Positions 27,352-35,238 of a DNA stretch of 64,000 nucleotides are shown here, piece by piece. Location: NCBI GenBank assembly GCA_022844135.1, contig JALHMG010000023.1, positions 1-64,000 of the forward strand, written 5' to 3'. The stretch is from Lysobacterales bacterium. GTDB taxonomy: Bacteria > Pseudomonadota > Gammaproteobacteria > Xanthomonadales > SZUA-5. Both the position numbers and the translations under genes were made by a program. Position 1 is the stretch's first letter. Each line of letters starts with the position of its first letter. Below the pieces are notes generated by a model. That model had not been told where the DNA came from and made no database searches. It saw only the letters and a list, made by a program, of their open reading frames with translations.

Positions 27352-30336
27352 ATGACGCGCCTCGCTCTTTGTGCTGCATTGCTCGCCGCGTTGCCGGCGG
27401 CCGCCACCACTCGCACGGCACCGGCAGAGCGCTGGGCGGCTTGGGAGCGCCATCAGGCGCTGGAGCAATCCAGCCCTCTCAAAGGACTGACGTGGCGCTC
27501 GATCGGGCCCACCGTGCAGGGCGGGCGCATTGTGGATATCGAAGTGCACCCTAAGGATCCATATACGTTTTACGTGGCGTATGCCTCGGGTGGCGTGTGG
27601 AAAACCACCAATAACGGTGTCAGTTTCACGCCGCTGTCCGATGGTTTGCCGACGACGATCTCCGGGGACATCGCCCTCGATCCGAACGATCCGCAGGTCT
27701 TGTGGATCGGCACTGGCGAGCCGAATTCCTCGCGCTCGTCGTACTCCGGTTTAGGCGTGCTCGTCAGTCGCGATGGTGGCGCCACGTTTACGCCCAGCGG
27801 GCTGGACGACGCCGATCGGATCGCGCGCGTGCTGGTCGATCCCAACGACAGCAAGCGCATCTTCGTCGCCGTGCAAGGCGCGCTGTACACGCCCGGCGGA
27901 CGCCGCGGCGTATTCCGCAGCGACGATGGCGGCCAGACCTGGCAGCAGGTGCTCAAGGGCAGCGGCGAATGGACTGGCGCCATCGATTTGATCTTCGATC
28001 CGACGGACTCGAAAACCGTCTACGCGGCGCTTTGGGAGCGCTCGCGCAGCGCCTTCAACTTCACCGAGGGCGGCAAGGGCTCGGGTGTGTACAAGAGCCA
28101 GGATGGCGGCGACACCTGGACGCGTCTGCCAGGTTTTCCGCAAGGCGAACATATCGGTCGCATCGGTCTGGCGATTTCGAAGGCCGCACCGAATCGGGTT
28201 TATGCGGGCATCGATAATCAGGAGCCGCTGCCGGCCGACTTGCTCGACGCGGGCGATCGGCCATTGTCGCCGGCGCGGCTCAAAACGATGAGCAAAGAGG
28301 AGTTTCTGCGCCAGGACCCGGAGGAGATCGAAATCTTCATTCGCGGCGCGGACTTCGATCCAAGCATCGATGCCGCAGCGCTGACGGCGAAAATCGAAAA
28401 AGACGAGCTGACGATGGATCAGTTGCGCGCCAAACTGATCGATGGCAACGCGGCGCTGTTCAGCACCGATATTCGCGGCCTCGACATTTGGCGCAGCGAC
28501 GATGCTGGCGCGGCGTGGTCGCGGGTCAACGAGAAGCCGATTCGCGATTTCACCTACACCTACGGGTATTACTTCGGCGAGATTCGCGTCGCACCCGATA
28601 ACGCCGATCGCCTCTACGTGATGGGTGTGCCAACGGCGATCAGCGAAGACGGCGGCAAGACCTGGAGCGGGCGAATCAACCAGGCCGATGTGCATGTCGA
28701 CCATCATGCTTTCGAGATCGATCCGGCCGACCCCAGGCGTATCTTGAACGGCAACGACGGCGGCCTGGACGTGAGCTACGACGGCGGCGCGACGTGGCTC
28801 AAACTCGACCGTCAATCGGTGGGCCAGAGCTACGCGCTGACCGTGGACATGGAGAGCCCGTACAACGTCTATACCGGGATGCAGGACAATGGCACCTGGA
28901 AGGGTTCGAGCACGCTGGATCCATCGCGTCCGGGCGGCTTCTGGGAAGGCGGCGGCGATGGCTGGTCGTTCTTGAACGGCGGCGATGGCATGCAAATCCA
29001 GGTCGACCCGCGCGACTCTGGCGTGGTCTACACCGGCTACCAGTTCGGTTGGTATCAACGTAGCGGCAAGGACGGCGGCGAGGTTCGCCCGCGTCCCGGA
29101 TTGACCGACCCCGCGCTGCGCTACAACTGGAATACGCCGATCCTGCTGAGCCCGCACAGTCCGGACACGCTGTATTTCGGTGCCAACAAAATGTTTCGTT
29201 CGCTGGATCGCGGCCAGACGTGGCGTGCGATCTCGGACGATCTGACGCGCGACACGCGGCGCGGCGATGTACCGTATGCGACGATCACGACCATCAGCGA
29301 GTCGCCGCGCGAGTTTGGCCTGCTGGCGGCCGGCACCGACGATGGCCTGGTGTGGGTCTCCGAGGATGGCGGCGTCGAGTGGCGCGAAGTGACGCGCGGA
29401 TTGGCCAAGGGCCGTTGGATCAGTCGCGTGGTGTTGTCGGCGCACCAGCGCAACCGTTTGTTCGTCACCCAGACCGGCTATCGCCTGGACGACCAAACCG
29501 CGTATGTGTGGGTCAGCGAAGACCTGGGCCGCAGTTGGCGTTCGCTCGCCACGGGCTTGCCGAACGAACCGGTGAGCGTCATCGAAGAAGATCCGGTCAA
29601 CAGCGATTTGATCTACCTTGGGACCCAACGTGGCGTCTATGCCAGCTGGGATCGCGGTCAGGGCTGGATGGCTTTACAACAGGGTCTGCCGAACGTACCG
29701 GTGCACGACCTGGTGGTGCATCCGCGCGAGCGCGAGTTGGTTGCGGGTACGCACGGGCGCAGCGTGTGGATCGCCGATGTGCTGCCGTTGCAAGACTTGA
29801 CTGCCGAAGTCCGCGCCAAGCCGCTGCATGTGTTCTACGTACCTGAAGTCAGCGCCTCGCGCGGCTGGCGCAGCACCAGCAACCCGTGGTTCGCGCATAT
29901 CGATCAGCCGGACAAAGTCGTGTTTCATTTTTGGGCCAAGGAATCGGGACCGGTGGCCATCACGGTGGCCGACAGCGAAAAGCAGGCGGTGCGGAAAATG
30001 CAGGCGGAAGCGATCGCGGGCCTGAATCGCTTTGAATACGACCTCAAGGTCGATGGCGAGCTGGCGATACCGGCGGAAGCGGCGCGGGTCAAGAAGGCGG
30101 CGGAGAAGGCTGCCGCGGATGCGGACGCGAACGCGGCGCCGAGCAGCAAAGGCGAGCTGGCGAAATACCCGCTCGCCGAAAGCCAGCGCCTCGGCCATCC
30201 GCTGTACATCACCGCCGGCGACTACACGATCGCGTTGACGCAGGGCACTGCGAGCAGCGAAGCCAAGCTCAAGGTCAATGCACCCAAGGCCTTTGAGCCG
30301 CGACAGAAGCCGAAGTACAAACTGCGCGGCCGCTGA
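27352..30336 (+). CDS. Large exported beta-propeller (BNR/VPS10-like repeat) protein
   Basis: 994 aa with a signal peptide (MTRLALCAALLAALPAAATT). Many repeats carry Asp-box type turns such as SRDGGATF, SDDGGQTW, SQDGGDTW, SEDGGKTW, SYDGGATW, SEDGGVEW and SWDRGQGW spread over residues about 60-800, forming one or two propellers. A C-terminal beta domain follows (FHFWAKESGPVAITVADSE), then an Ala/Lys-rich linker. The family is annotated as glycosyl hydrolase-like or sortilin-like, but no catalytic residues can be assigned. It is probably periplasmic or cell-surface. Confidence 0.85.
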   Translation: MTRLALCAALLAALPAAATTRTAPAERWAAWERHQALEQSSPLKGLTWRSIGPTVQGGRIVDIEVHPKDPYTFYVAYASGGVWKTTNNGVSFTPLSDGLPTTISGDIALDPNDPQVLWIGTGEPNSSRSSYSGLGVLVSRDGGATFTPSGLDDADRIARVLVDPNDSKRIFVAVQGALYTPGGRRGVFRSDDGGQTWQQVLKGSGEWTGAIDLIFDPTDSKTVYAALWERSRSAFNFTEGGKGSGVYKSQDGGDTWTRLPGFPQGEHIGRIGLAISKAAPNRVYAGIDNQEPLPADLLDAGDRPLSPARLKTMSKEEFLRQDPEEIEIFIRGADFDPSIDAAALTAKIEKDELTMDQLRAKLIDGNAALFSTDIRGLDIWRSDDAGAAWSRVNEKPIRDFTYTYGYYFGEIRVAPDNADRLYVMGVPTAISEDGGKTWSGRINQADVHVDHHAFEIDPADPRRILNGNDGGLDVSYDGGATWLKLDRQSVGQSYALTVDMESPYNVYTGMQDNGTWKGSSTLDPSRPGGFWEGGGDGWSFLNGGDGMQIQVDPRDSGVVYTGYQFGWYQRSGKDGGEVRPRPGLTDPALRYNWNTPILLSPHSPDTLYFGANKMFRSLDRGQTWRAISDDLTRDTRRGDVPYATITTISESPREFGLLAAGTDDGLVWVSEDGGVEWREVTRGLAKGRWISRVVLSAHQRNRLFVTQTGYRLDDQTAYVWVSEDLGRSWRSLATGLPNEPVSVIEEDPVNSDLIYLGTQRGVYASWDRGQGWMALQQGLPNVPVHDLVVHPRERELVAGTHGRSVWIADVLPLQDLTAEVRAKPLHVFYVPEVSASRGWRSTSNPWFAHIDQPDKVVFHFWAKESGPVAITVADSEKQAVRKMQAEAIAGLNRFEYDLKVDGELAIPAEAARVKKAAEKAAADADANAAPSSKGELAKYPLAESQRLGHPLYITAGDYTIALTQGTASSEAKLKVNAPKAFEPRQKPKYKLRGR

Positions 30337-30349
30337 CATCGTCGGGTCG

Positions 30350-30425
30350 AAGTTTCCTGCGGAAACTTTGACCCGGTTTTAGGGCCACGTGCCAAAGTTT
30401 CCTGCGGAAACTTTGACCCGGTTTT
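30350..30425. repeat. Two direct copies of a hairpin repeat
   Basis: AAGTTTCC-TGC-GGAAACTT followed by TGACCCGGTTTT occurs at 30350-30380 and 30394-30425. Each is a 9-bp stem with a three-base loop and a TTTT tail 7 bases later, so it could act as a weak terminator after the propeller gene. The rest of the 30426-30662 gap shows no gene. Confidence 0.75.
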
Positions 30426-30662
30426 CAAGCAGGGCATACCCGCGGAGCGAAAACGTGGTTTTCGCTGCGCGAGTCGTTGGCCGCTTTGGCCCAGCAAATT
30501 CCTTCGGAAGCGAAAGACCGCACTTCACATGTCGCAACGAATCCCCTGCGAGTCAGCAACAGCGGGACAACCGACTGCAACCAAATCTTCAAATTCTGTT
30601 CATTGACACTGTGATCACGGATCGGCACAGTGCGCGACCTTTTTTCGGGTTGGGGAACGCGA

Positions 30663-32963
30663 ATGAACGGACGTGCCATGTTGCGGCGCGCGGGGATGTG
30701 CGGCCTGCTGTTTCTTTCGTCGGCGGCGAGCGCCGATGTTTTCATCAACGAGCTGCACTACGACAACAGCGGCACCGACGTGAACGAACGCGTCGAAATC
30801 CTCGGCAACGCCGGCACTAGTTTGAGCGGTTGGAAAGTGGTGCTGTACAACGGCGGCGACGGTCGCGCCTATAGCACGGTCAATCTCTCCGGCACGCTGC
30901 CCAATCAATGCGGCAACCACGGCACGCTGGCGTTCAACGTCACCGGCATCCAGAACGGCAATCCCGATGGCGTGGCGCTGATCAACGCCAGCAATGCGGT
31001 GGTGCAGTTCTTGAGTTACGGCGGTACGTTCACGGCCATCGATGGCCTTGCCTCGGGCCGCACCAGCAGCAACATCGGTGTCAGCGAATCGTCGTCGACG
31101 CTATCGACGCAATCGCTGCAACTGCGCGGCACCGGCACGGCCTATAGCCAGTTCACGTGGGCGGCACCATCCACCAGTTCCTTTGGCGCGTGCAATAGCG
31201 GCCAGACGCTGAGCGGCGGCAGCACCAACACACCACCATCCCTGCAGTCGTCCTCGCCTGCGAATGGCGCTACCGGCGTCGCCGTCAGCAGCAATATTGC
31301 GCTGACCTTCAGCGAGACGGTGACGTTGGCGAGCGGCTGGTTCACGCTCTCCTGCCCCAGCGGCGCGCGCACAGCGACGGTGTCCGGCAGCGGCGCCAGC
31401 TACACGCTCGATCCGGCGACCGATTTCGCCGCAGGCGAAACCTGCACGCTGACGCTCAACGCCGCCAACGTGCGCGATAGCGCGAATGCGACGATGACCA
31501 GCAACGCGACAGTGAGCTTTACCACCGCCGCCGCAACCGGCGGCACCGTGCTGCAGAACGGCGTTGCCGTGACCGGCATCGGCGGTAGCGCGAACACCGA
31601 ACGGCGCTACACGATGAACGTTCCCAGCGGCTCCACGAATCTGTCGTTCGTGACCAGCGGCGGAACCGGCGATGCGGACCTGTACGTGCGCTTCGGCAGC
31701 GCACCGACCACCAGCGCCTACGACTGCCGTCCGTATCTCGGCGGCAACGCCGAGTCCTGCACATTCGCCAGCCCGAGCGCGGGCACCTGGCACGTCATGG
31801 TGCGCATGTACAACACCGTTTCGGGCGTCAGCCTGACCGGTAGTTATTCGTCCGGGACCAGCGACGCTGCGCCGACGGTGAGCAGCACCTCGCCCGCGGC
31901 TGGCGCGAGCAATCACCCGACCAACGGCAACGTTGCCGTCAGCTTCTCCGAAGCCGTGACTTTGACCAGCGGGTGGCACACGCTGGTCTGCACGGCGAGC
32001 GGGAGCAAGGCGACCACCGTCAGCGGCTCGGGCGCGAGTTATACGATCGATCCCAGCGTCGACTTCACCGCGAACGAAAGCTGCACCTTGACCATCGTGG
32101 CAGCGAACGTGCGCGACATCGACGGCACGCCGACCGCGATGGCGTCGAACTTCTCGATGTCCTTCGGCGTTGCCGGAACGGGCAGCGGCTACTACGCATC
32201 GGTCAACGCCACAAGCGCGGCGAATCTGCGCGCGACCTTGCACCCGGTGATCGACGATCACACCAAGATCCCGTACTCGGGTGGCGGCGTGGATACCTGG
32301 TTTGTGCTCGAACGCGCCGATGAGGACCCGCTCAATGCGACGCGAATTCTGGACATCTACAAGAACCTGTCGCTGGCCAAAGTCGGTAGCGGCAACAACT
32401 TCTACAACCGCGAGCACACCTGGCCCAAATCGCTGGGCTTCCCGAACGACGGGCCAACCAACTACGCATACAGCGACACGCACATGCTGATGCTGTCGGA
32501 TATCAACCACAATGCCGCGCGTGGCAATCTGCCGTTCAACAACTGCCCGGCGGGCTCTGAAGAATTCACCACGCAAGCGTATTTCGGCCAGGGCGGCCCA
32601 GGCCAAAGCAACTACCGTTGCGGGAATTACTGGCAGGTATGGAACAAGCTCAAAGGCAACGTCGCACGCGCGATTTTCTACATGGACATCCGCTACGAGG
32701 GCGGCACGCATGGCGGCAGCGGCGCCAGCGAGCCCGATCTGCGCCTGACCGACAATGCCTCCTTGATCACGCAGAGCAACGGCAATGCGTCGGTGGCTTA
32801 TATGGGCCTGCTGGCGACGCTGTTGCAATGGCATCAGCAAGACCCGGTCGACGATCGCGAGCGTTTGCGCAACGAGGTGATCTTCAACTACCAGGGCAAC
32901 CGCAATCCCTTCGTCGACCGCCCCGAGTGGGTGGCGTGTCTGTATCAGGGCGTTTGCCCGTAG
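30663..32963 (+). CDS. Secreted multidomain endonuclease I
   Basis: 766 aa from MNGRAMLRRAGMCGLLFLSS (signal peptide), with GGGGAA-like sequence 5 bases upstream. Domains in order: a lamin-tail-like domain (DVFINELHYDNSGTDVNE, to about 170), an SbsA/Ig-like domain (PANGATGVAVSSNIALTFSE), a pre-peptidase C-terminal domain (DADLYVRFGSAPTT), a second Ig-like domain (about 385-490), and a C-terminal endonuclease I nuclease (NREHTWPKSLGF, DTHMLMLSDINHNAARGN, NYRCGNYWQVWNKLKGNVAR, RNEVIFNYQGNRNPFVDRPE). The His-Asn metal-site residues are intact. It probably degrades extracellular DNA. Confidence 0.9.
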   Translation: MNGRAMLRRAGMCGLLFLSSAASADVFINELHYDNSGTDVNERVEILGNAGTSLSGWKVVLYNGGDGRAYSTVNLSGTLPNQCGNHGTLAFNVTGIQNGNPDGVALINASNAVVQFLSYGGTFTAIDGLASGRTSSNIGVSESSSTLSTQSLQLRGTGTAYSQFTWAAPSTSSFGACNSGQTLSGGSTNTPPSLQSSSPANGATGVAVSSNIALTFSETVTLASGWFTLSCPSGARTATVSGSGASYTLDPATDFAAGETCTLTLNAANVRDSANATMTSNATVSFTTAAATGGTVLQNGVAVTGIGGSANTERRYTMNVPSGSTNLSFVTSGGTGDADLYVRFGSAPTTSAYDCRPYLGGNAESCTFASPSAGTWHVMVRMYNTVSGVSLTGSYSSGTSDAAPTVSSTSPAAGASNHPTNGNVAVSFSEAVTLTSGWHTLVCTASGSKATTVSGSGASYTIDPSVDFTANESCTLTIVAANVRDIDGTPTAMASNFSMSFGVAGTGSGYYASVNATSAANLRATLHPVIDDHTKIPYSGGGVDTWFVLERADEDPLNATRILDIYKNLSLAKVGSGNNFYNREHTWPKSLGFPNDGPTNYAYSDTHMLMLSDINHNAARGNLPFNNCPAGSEEFTTQAYFGQGGPGQSNYRCGNYWQVWNKLKGNVARAIFYMDIRYEGGTHGGSGASEPDLRLTDNASLITQSNGNASVAYMGLLATLLQWHQQDPVDDRERLRNEVIFNYQGNRNPFVDRPEWVACLYQGVCP

Positions 32964-32983
32964 TGGTAAGGCCTAGCACGATG

Positions 32984-33160
32984 TTGAGAAACGCACTTCC
33001 TGTGCGTTTCTCAAGTCGCGAGTCCGGCGCATGTCCGGACTCGCTCTCCATTGATCAAACACTTACGTGCTTGATCAATGTGCGAACCATCCATGGTTCG
33101 CGCTAGCAGGCTGTTTCTCAACGGCCTGCTAGGGCGCACGGCGCGTTTCGCGCCGTGCGC
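32984..33160. repeat. Chain of six hairpins (mosaic palindrome element, copy 1)
   Basis: Consecutive perfect stems: TTGAGAAACGCAC (13 bp, 32984-33014), GCGAGTCCGG (10 bp, 33018-33044), ATTGATCAA (9 bp, 33050-33079), GCGAACC (7 bp, 33082-33101), CTAGCAGGC (9 bp, 33103-33132) and GCGCACGGCGCG (12 bp, 33134-33160). The first five recur in inverted order at 38672-38830. The element occupies the gap between the nuclease gene and rloB. Confidence 0.9.
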
Positions 33161-33256
33161 TGGGAAGACGGGGCAAGTAAGGTCGGGCAGGGTCAGGCTC
33201 GACGCAAGGCGAAAAATGGGGGCAGTAGTCACGGGCCCTCGCCGACCGCTGCGACG

Positions 33257-33904
33257 CTACTTTCCAAGGTCCTGCAGATAACGAACCAGTGTGGGAACCA
33301 GCGTCGTCGGATCGTCAGTTTTCGCGGCGGCGGCGGCATTGTTGGCCCGATCGGCATTCGTGAGCGCCTGGCCGAGAAGTCCATGGGTTCTCTCATACCA
33401 CCCCTGGGCGCCTTTTTCGTAGGACTGAAAAAGCGCCTCTGACTTCATCGCCTTCTGGACATTGCTGCACCTGCGCATTGGCGCCGTTGTAAACCGGACA
33501 TGTAGCAGCAGCCAGAACTCGAAGCATGGTACAGAGGTGATGGCTTCGAACCTTGCGCTGCCAGCCGCCATGCCATTCTCAAAACGCCGCAGCCGGTGAT
33601 CGCGAATCGTGATCCGAGCCTCGTCGTATCTCGCATGACCGTCTTTGTCGAACACGCAGAAGACCGCATCGTAGGTGGGGTTGGCCGCAAATCGCTCGAT
33701 GGCATAGGCCACAACTGATTGCGGTGCGCTGCCACCGTCGCCGGTTACGACGACGTTCGCCGAGCTCAGTCGCAAATCGCGAACCAATGCCCTGAAGTAG
33801 TTGGGCTCGGTCTTCTCGCCTTCGCAAACGATCAGCACGAAGTCGTACGGCTCGCGAATCGGACCCCGTCGCTTAAGTGAGCGGGCGGTGCGGGAGCGAC
33901 CCAT
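33257..33904 (-). CDS. rloB: RloB/AbiLii-like Toprim-fold protein of a defence pair
   Basis: 215 aa. A basic N-terminus precedes FVLIVCEGEKTEPNYFRAL, the Toprim-type strand with the conserved Glu, followed by AVFCVFDKDGHARYDEA (acidic pair) and SVPCFEFWLLLH. This is the RloB family, paired with RloA-type ATPases in restriction islands and equivalent to the AbiLii half of AbiL abortive infection systems. The ATG overlaps the rloA stop (33904-33906), showing a two-gene operon. Its role as nuclease effector is inferred from the family. Confidence 0.87.
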   Translation of the reverse strand: MGRSRTARSLKRRGPIREPYDFVLIVCEGEKTEPNYFRALVRDLRLSSANVVVTGDGGSAPQSVVAYAIERFAANPTYDAVFCVFDKDGHARYDEARITIRDHRLRRFENGMAAGSARFEAITSVPCFEFWLLLHVRFTTAPMRRCSNVQKAMKSEALFQSYEKGAQGWYERTHGLLGQALTNADRANNAAAAAKTDDPTTLVPTLVRYLQDLGK

Positions 33905-35139
33905 CAGAGCCGAAACTCGCCCAAGAAGGGAACCGCGCCGTAGCGGCCCTGCAGATAGCCCTTCTCGAAGTTCTCGCCTTTGCGTGGACTAAAGTCGGTC
34001 AACGGATAAAGACGGCTCTGTTGCTGCTGATCTTTTTCCACAAACCAGATCTGGTCGCGCCGGAATAGCGTTGGGTCGAGTATCGAGGTGTCGTGCGTGG
34101 TGAAAACCAGCTGTGCGCCTTTGGTATTGATCTTGGGGTCATGGAACATCTGGACGATGTGTCGCGTGACAAAGGGGTGCAGGCTGGTGTCGAGCTCATC
34201 GGCGATGATGACGTGTCCGTGATCAAGGGCCTGAAGCCAGCGACTGGTGATCGCGAAGAGCTTGCGTGTCCCTCGCGATTCGTCGTCCAGCTCCAGCAGC
34301 ACCTGATTACCTGACGGAGTACGATGCGCGAACCGAGTGATCAGTCGAGGCTCGAGAAGACTTCGGAGACCCTTTCCAAATTGACCTAGCTCAGTTGCGT
34401 CGAAACTGAGGCCTTCGTGCCGAACTTGAACATCCTGGATTCCCAGATCAGACACTCGCAGAAAGCTTGCCACACGCTCCCGATCAATGTCGCTCTTTGC
34501 GCAAAACTCGGCCGATTGCCTGTCATGCAGGGCAAGTTCGCTTGATATCGTTGTGCACCGCGAGCCAAACCACTCAAACAACGGCGCAAGTTGCTCGGAA
34601 TTCAGTTGGGTTGCTGTCGAGAGAAATAGCGCGTTCGGCCTAGTCGCTGTCTTCCAGGAGTTCTTACTGCCTTTGAGGTGCGCACCAAAAGTGTAAAGAT
34701 CGCGCCGGCGGTCCAACCAACGCTGCGGGCGACCGCCGGGATACGCGACCAACCATTCGGCAATGACCTCCTCATTGGTGACATGGAACCCGTATTGATA
34801 GCGAACGCCGCCTTGCACAAACAGAATTTCGAACTCGCTCGGCTTTTCGCCGCTCTCGCCGAATCGAAACGGCATGACGCGGATCGGATCGCCCGCTTGC
34901 GACTCGCGCGCCGAGTTAAGGATGAAATCATCGACGAACTCAAACGCCGCCAACACATTACTCTTGCCGGCCGCATTCGCACCATAAATCACCGCCGATC
35001 GAACTAATTCGGGCGTCGAGGGGGCTGACGAGGGCATGACATTAGTTGCGCGCAGTTCACCGGCCGAGTCGGCAACCATGCTGAGCGTCTGACGCTCGTT
35101 GATCGAGCGGAAGTTGGCAACACTGAATTCGATGAGCAC
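33904..35139 (-). CDS. rloA: RloA/AbiLi-like AAA ATPase of a defence pair
   Basis: 411 aa ATPase of the SMC/ABC-like AAA_15/21 type. It begins MLIEFSVANFRSINERQTLSMVAD; Walker A is AVIYGANAAGKSNVLAAF; Walker B and surroundings are ADELDTSLHPFVTRHI, followed by LVFTTHDTSILD (H-loop). With RloB it probably senses phage infection and triggers an abortive response, as in AbiL and related PARIS-type pairs. A short AT-richer segment (35140-35238) upstream should hold its promoter. Confidence 0.9.
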   Translation of the reverse strand: MLIEFSVANFRSINERQTLSMVADSAGELRATNVMPSSAPSTPELVRSAVIYGANAAGKSNVLAAFEFVDDFILNSARESQAGDPIRVMPFRFGESGEKPSEFEILFVQGGVRYQYGFHVTNEEVIAEWLVAYPGGRPQRWLDRRRDLYTFGAHLKGSKNSWKTATRPNALFLSTATQLNSEQLAPLFEWFGSRCTTISSELALHDRQSAEFCAKSDIDRERVASFLRVSDLGIQDVQVRHEGLSFDATELGQFGKGLRSLLEPRLITRFAHRTPSGNQVLLELDDESRGTRKLFAITSRWLQALDHGHVIIADELDTSLHPFVTRHIVQMFHDPKINTKGAQLVFTTHDTSILDPTLFRRDQIWFVEKDQQQQSRLYPLTDFSPRKGENFEKGYLQGRYGAVPFLGEFRL

Positions 35140-35238
35140 GTCTTCTTCCTAATTTCGACGGCATTTTTGCGCGTTTCACGCGAAATTGCTATCGAAATGC
35201 GTCTCGATTCTAGACCTTAAGACTGTGCCCGCAACGCC

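Noticed and set aside
27751-29628. Long minus-strand frame opposite the propeller protein
   Set aside because: A shadow of the strong codon bias of the real gene; no domains, and the real gene has a signal peptide and clear repeats.
31101-32840. 579-codon minus-strand frame opposite the endonuclease I gene
   Set aside because: Antisense shadow; low-complexity Arg/Ala/Gly/His composition and no motifs.
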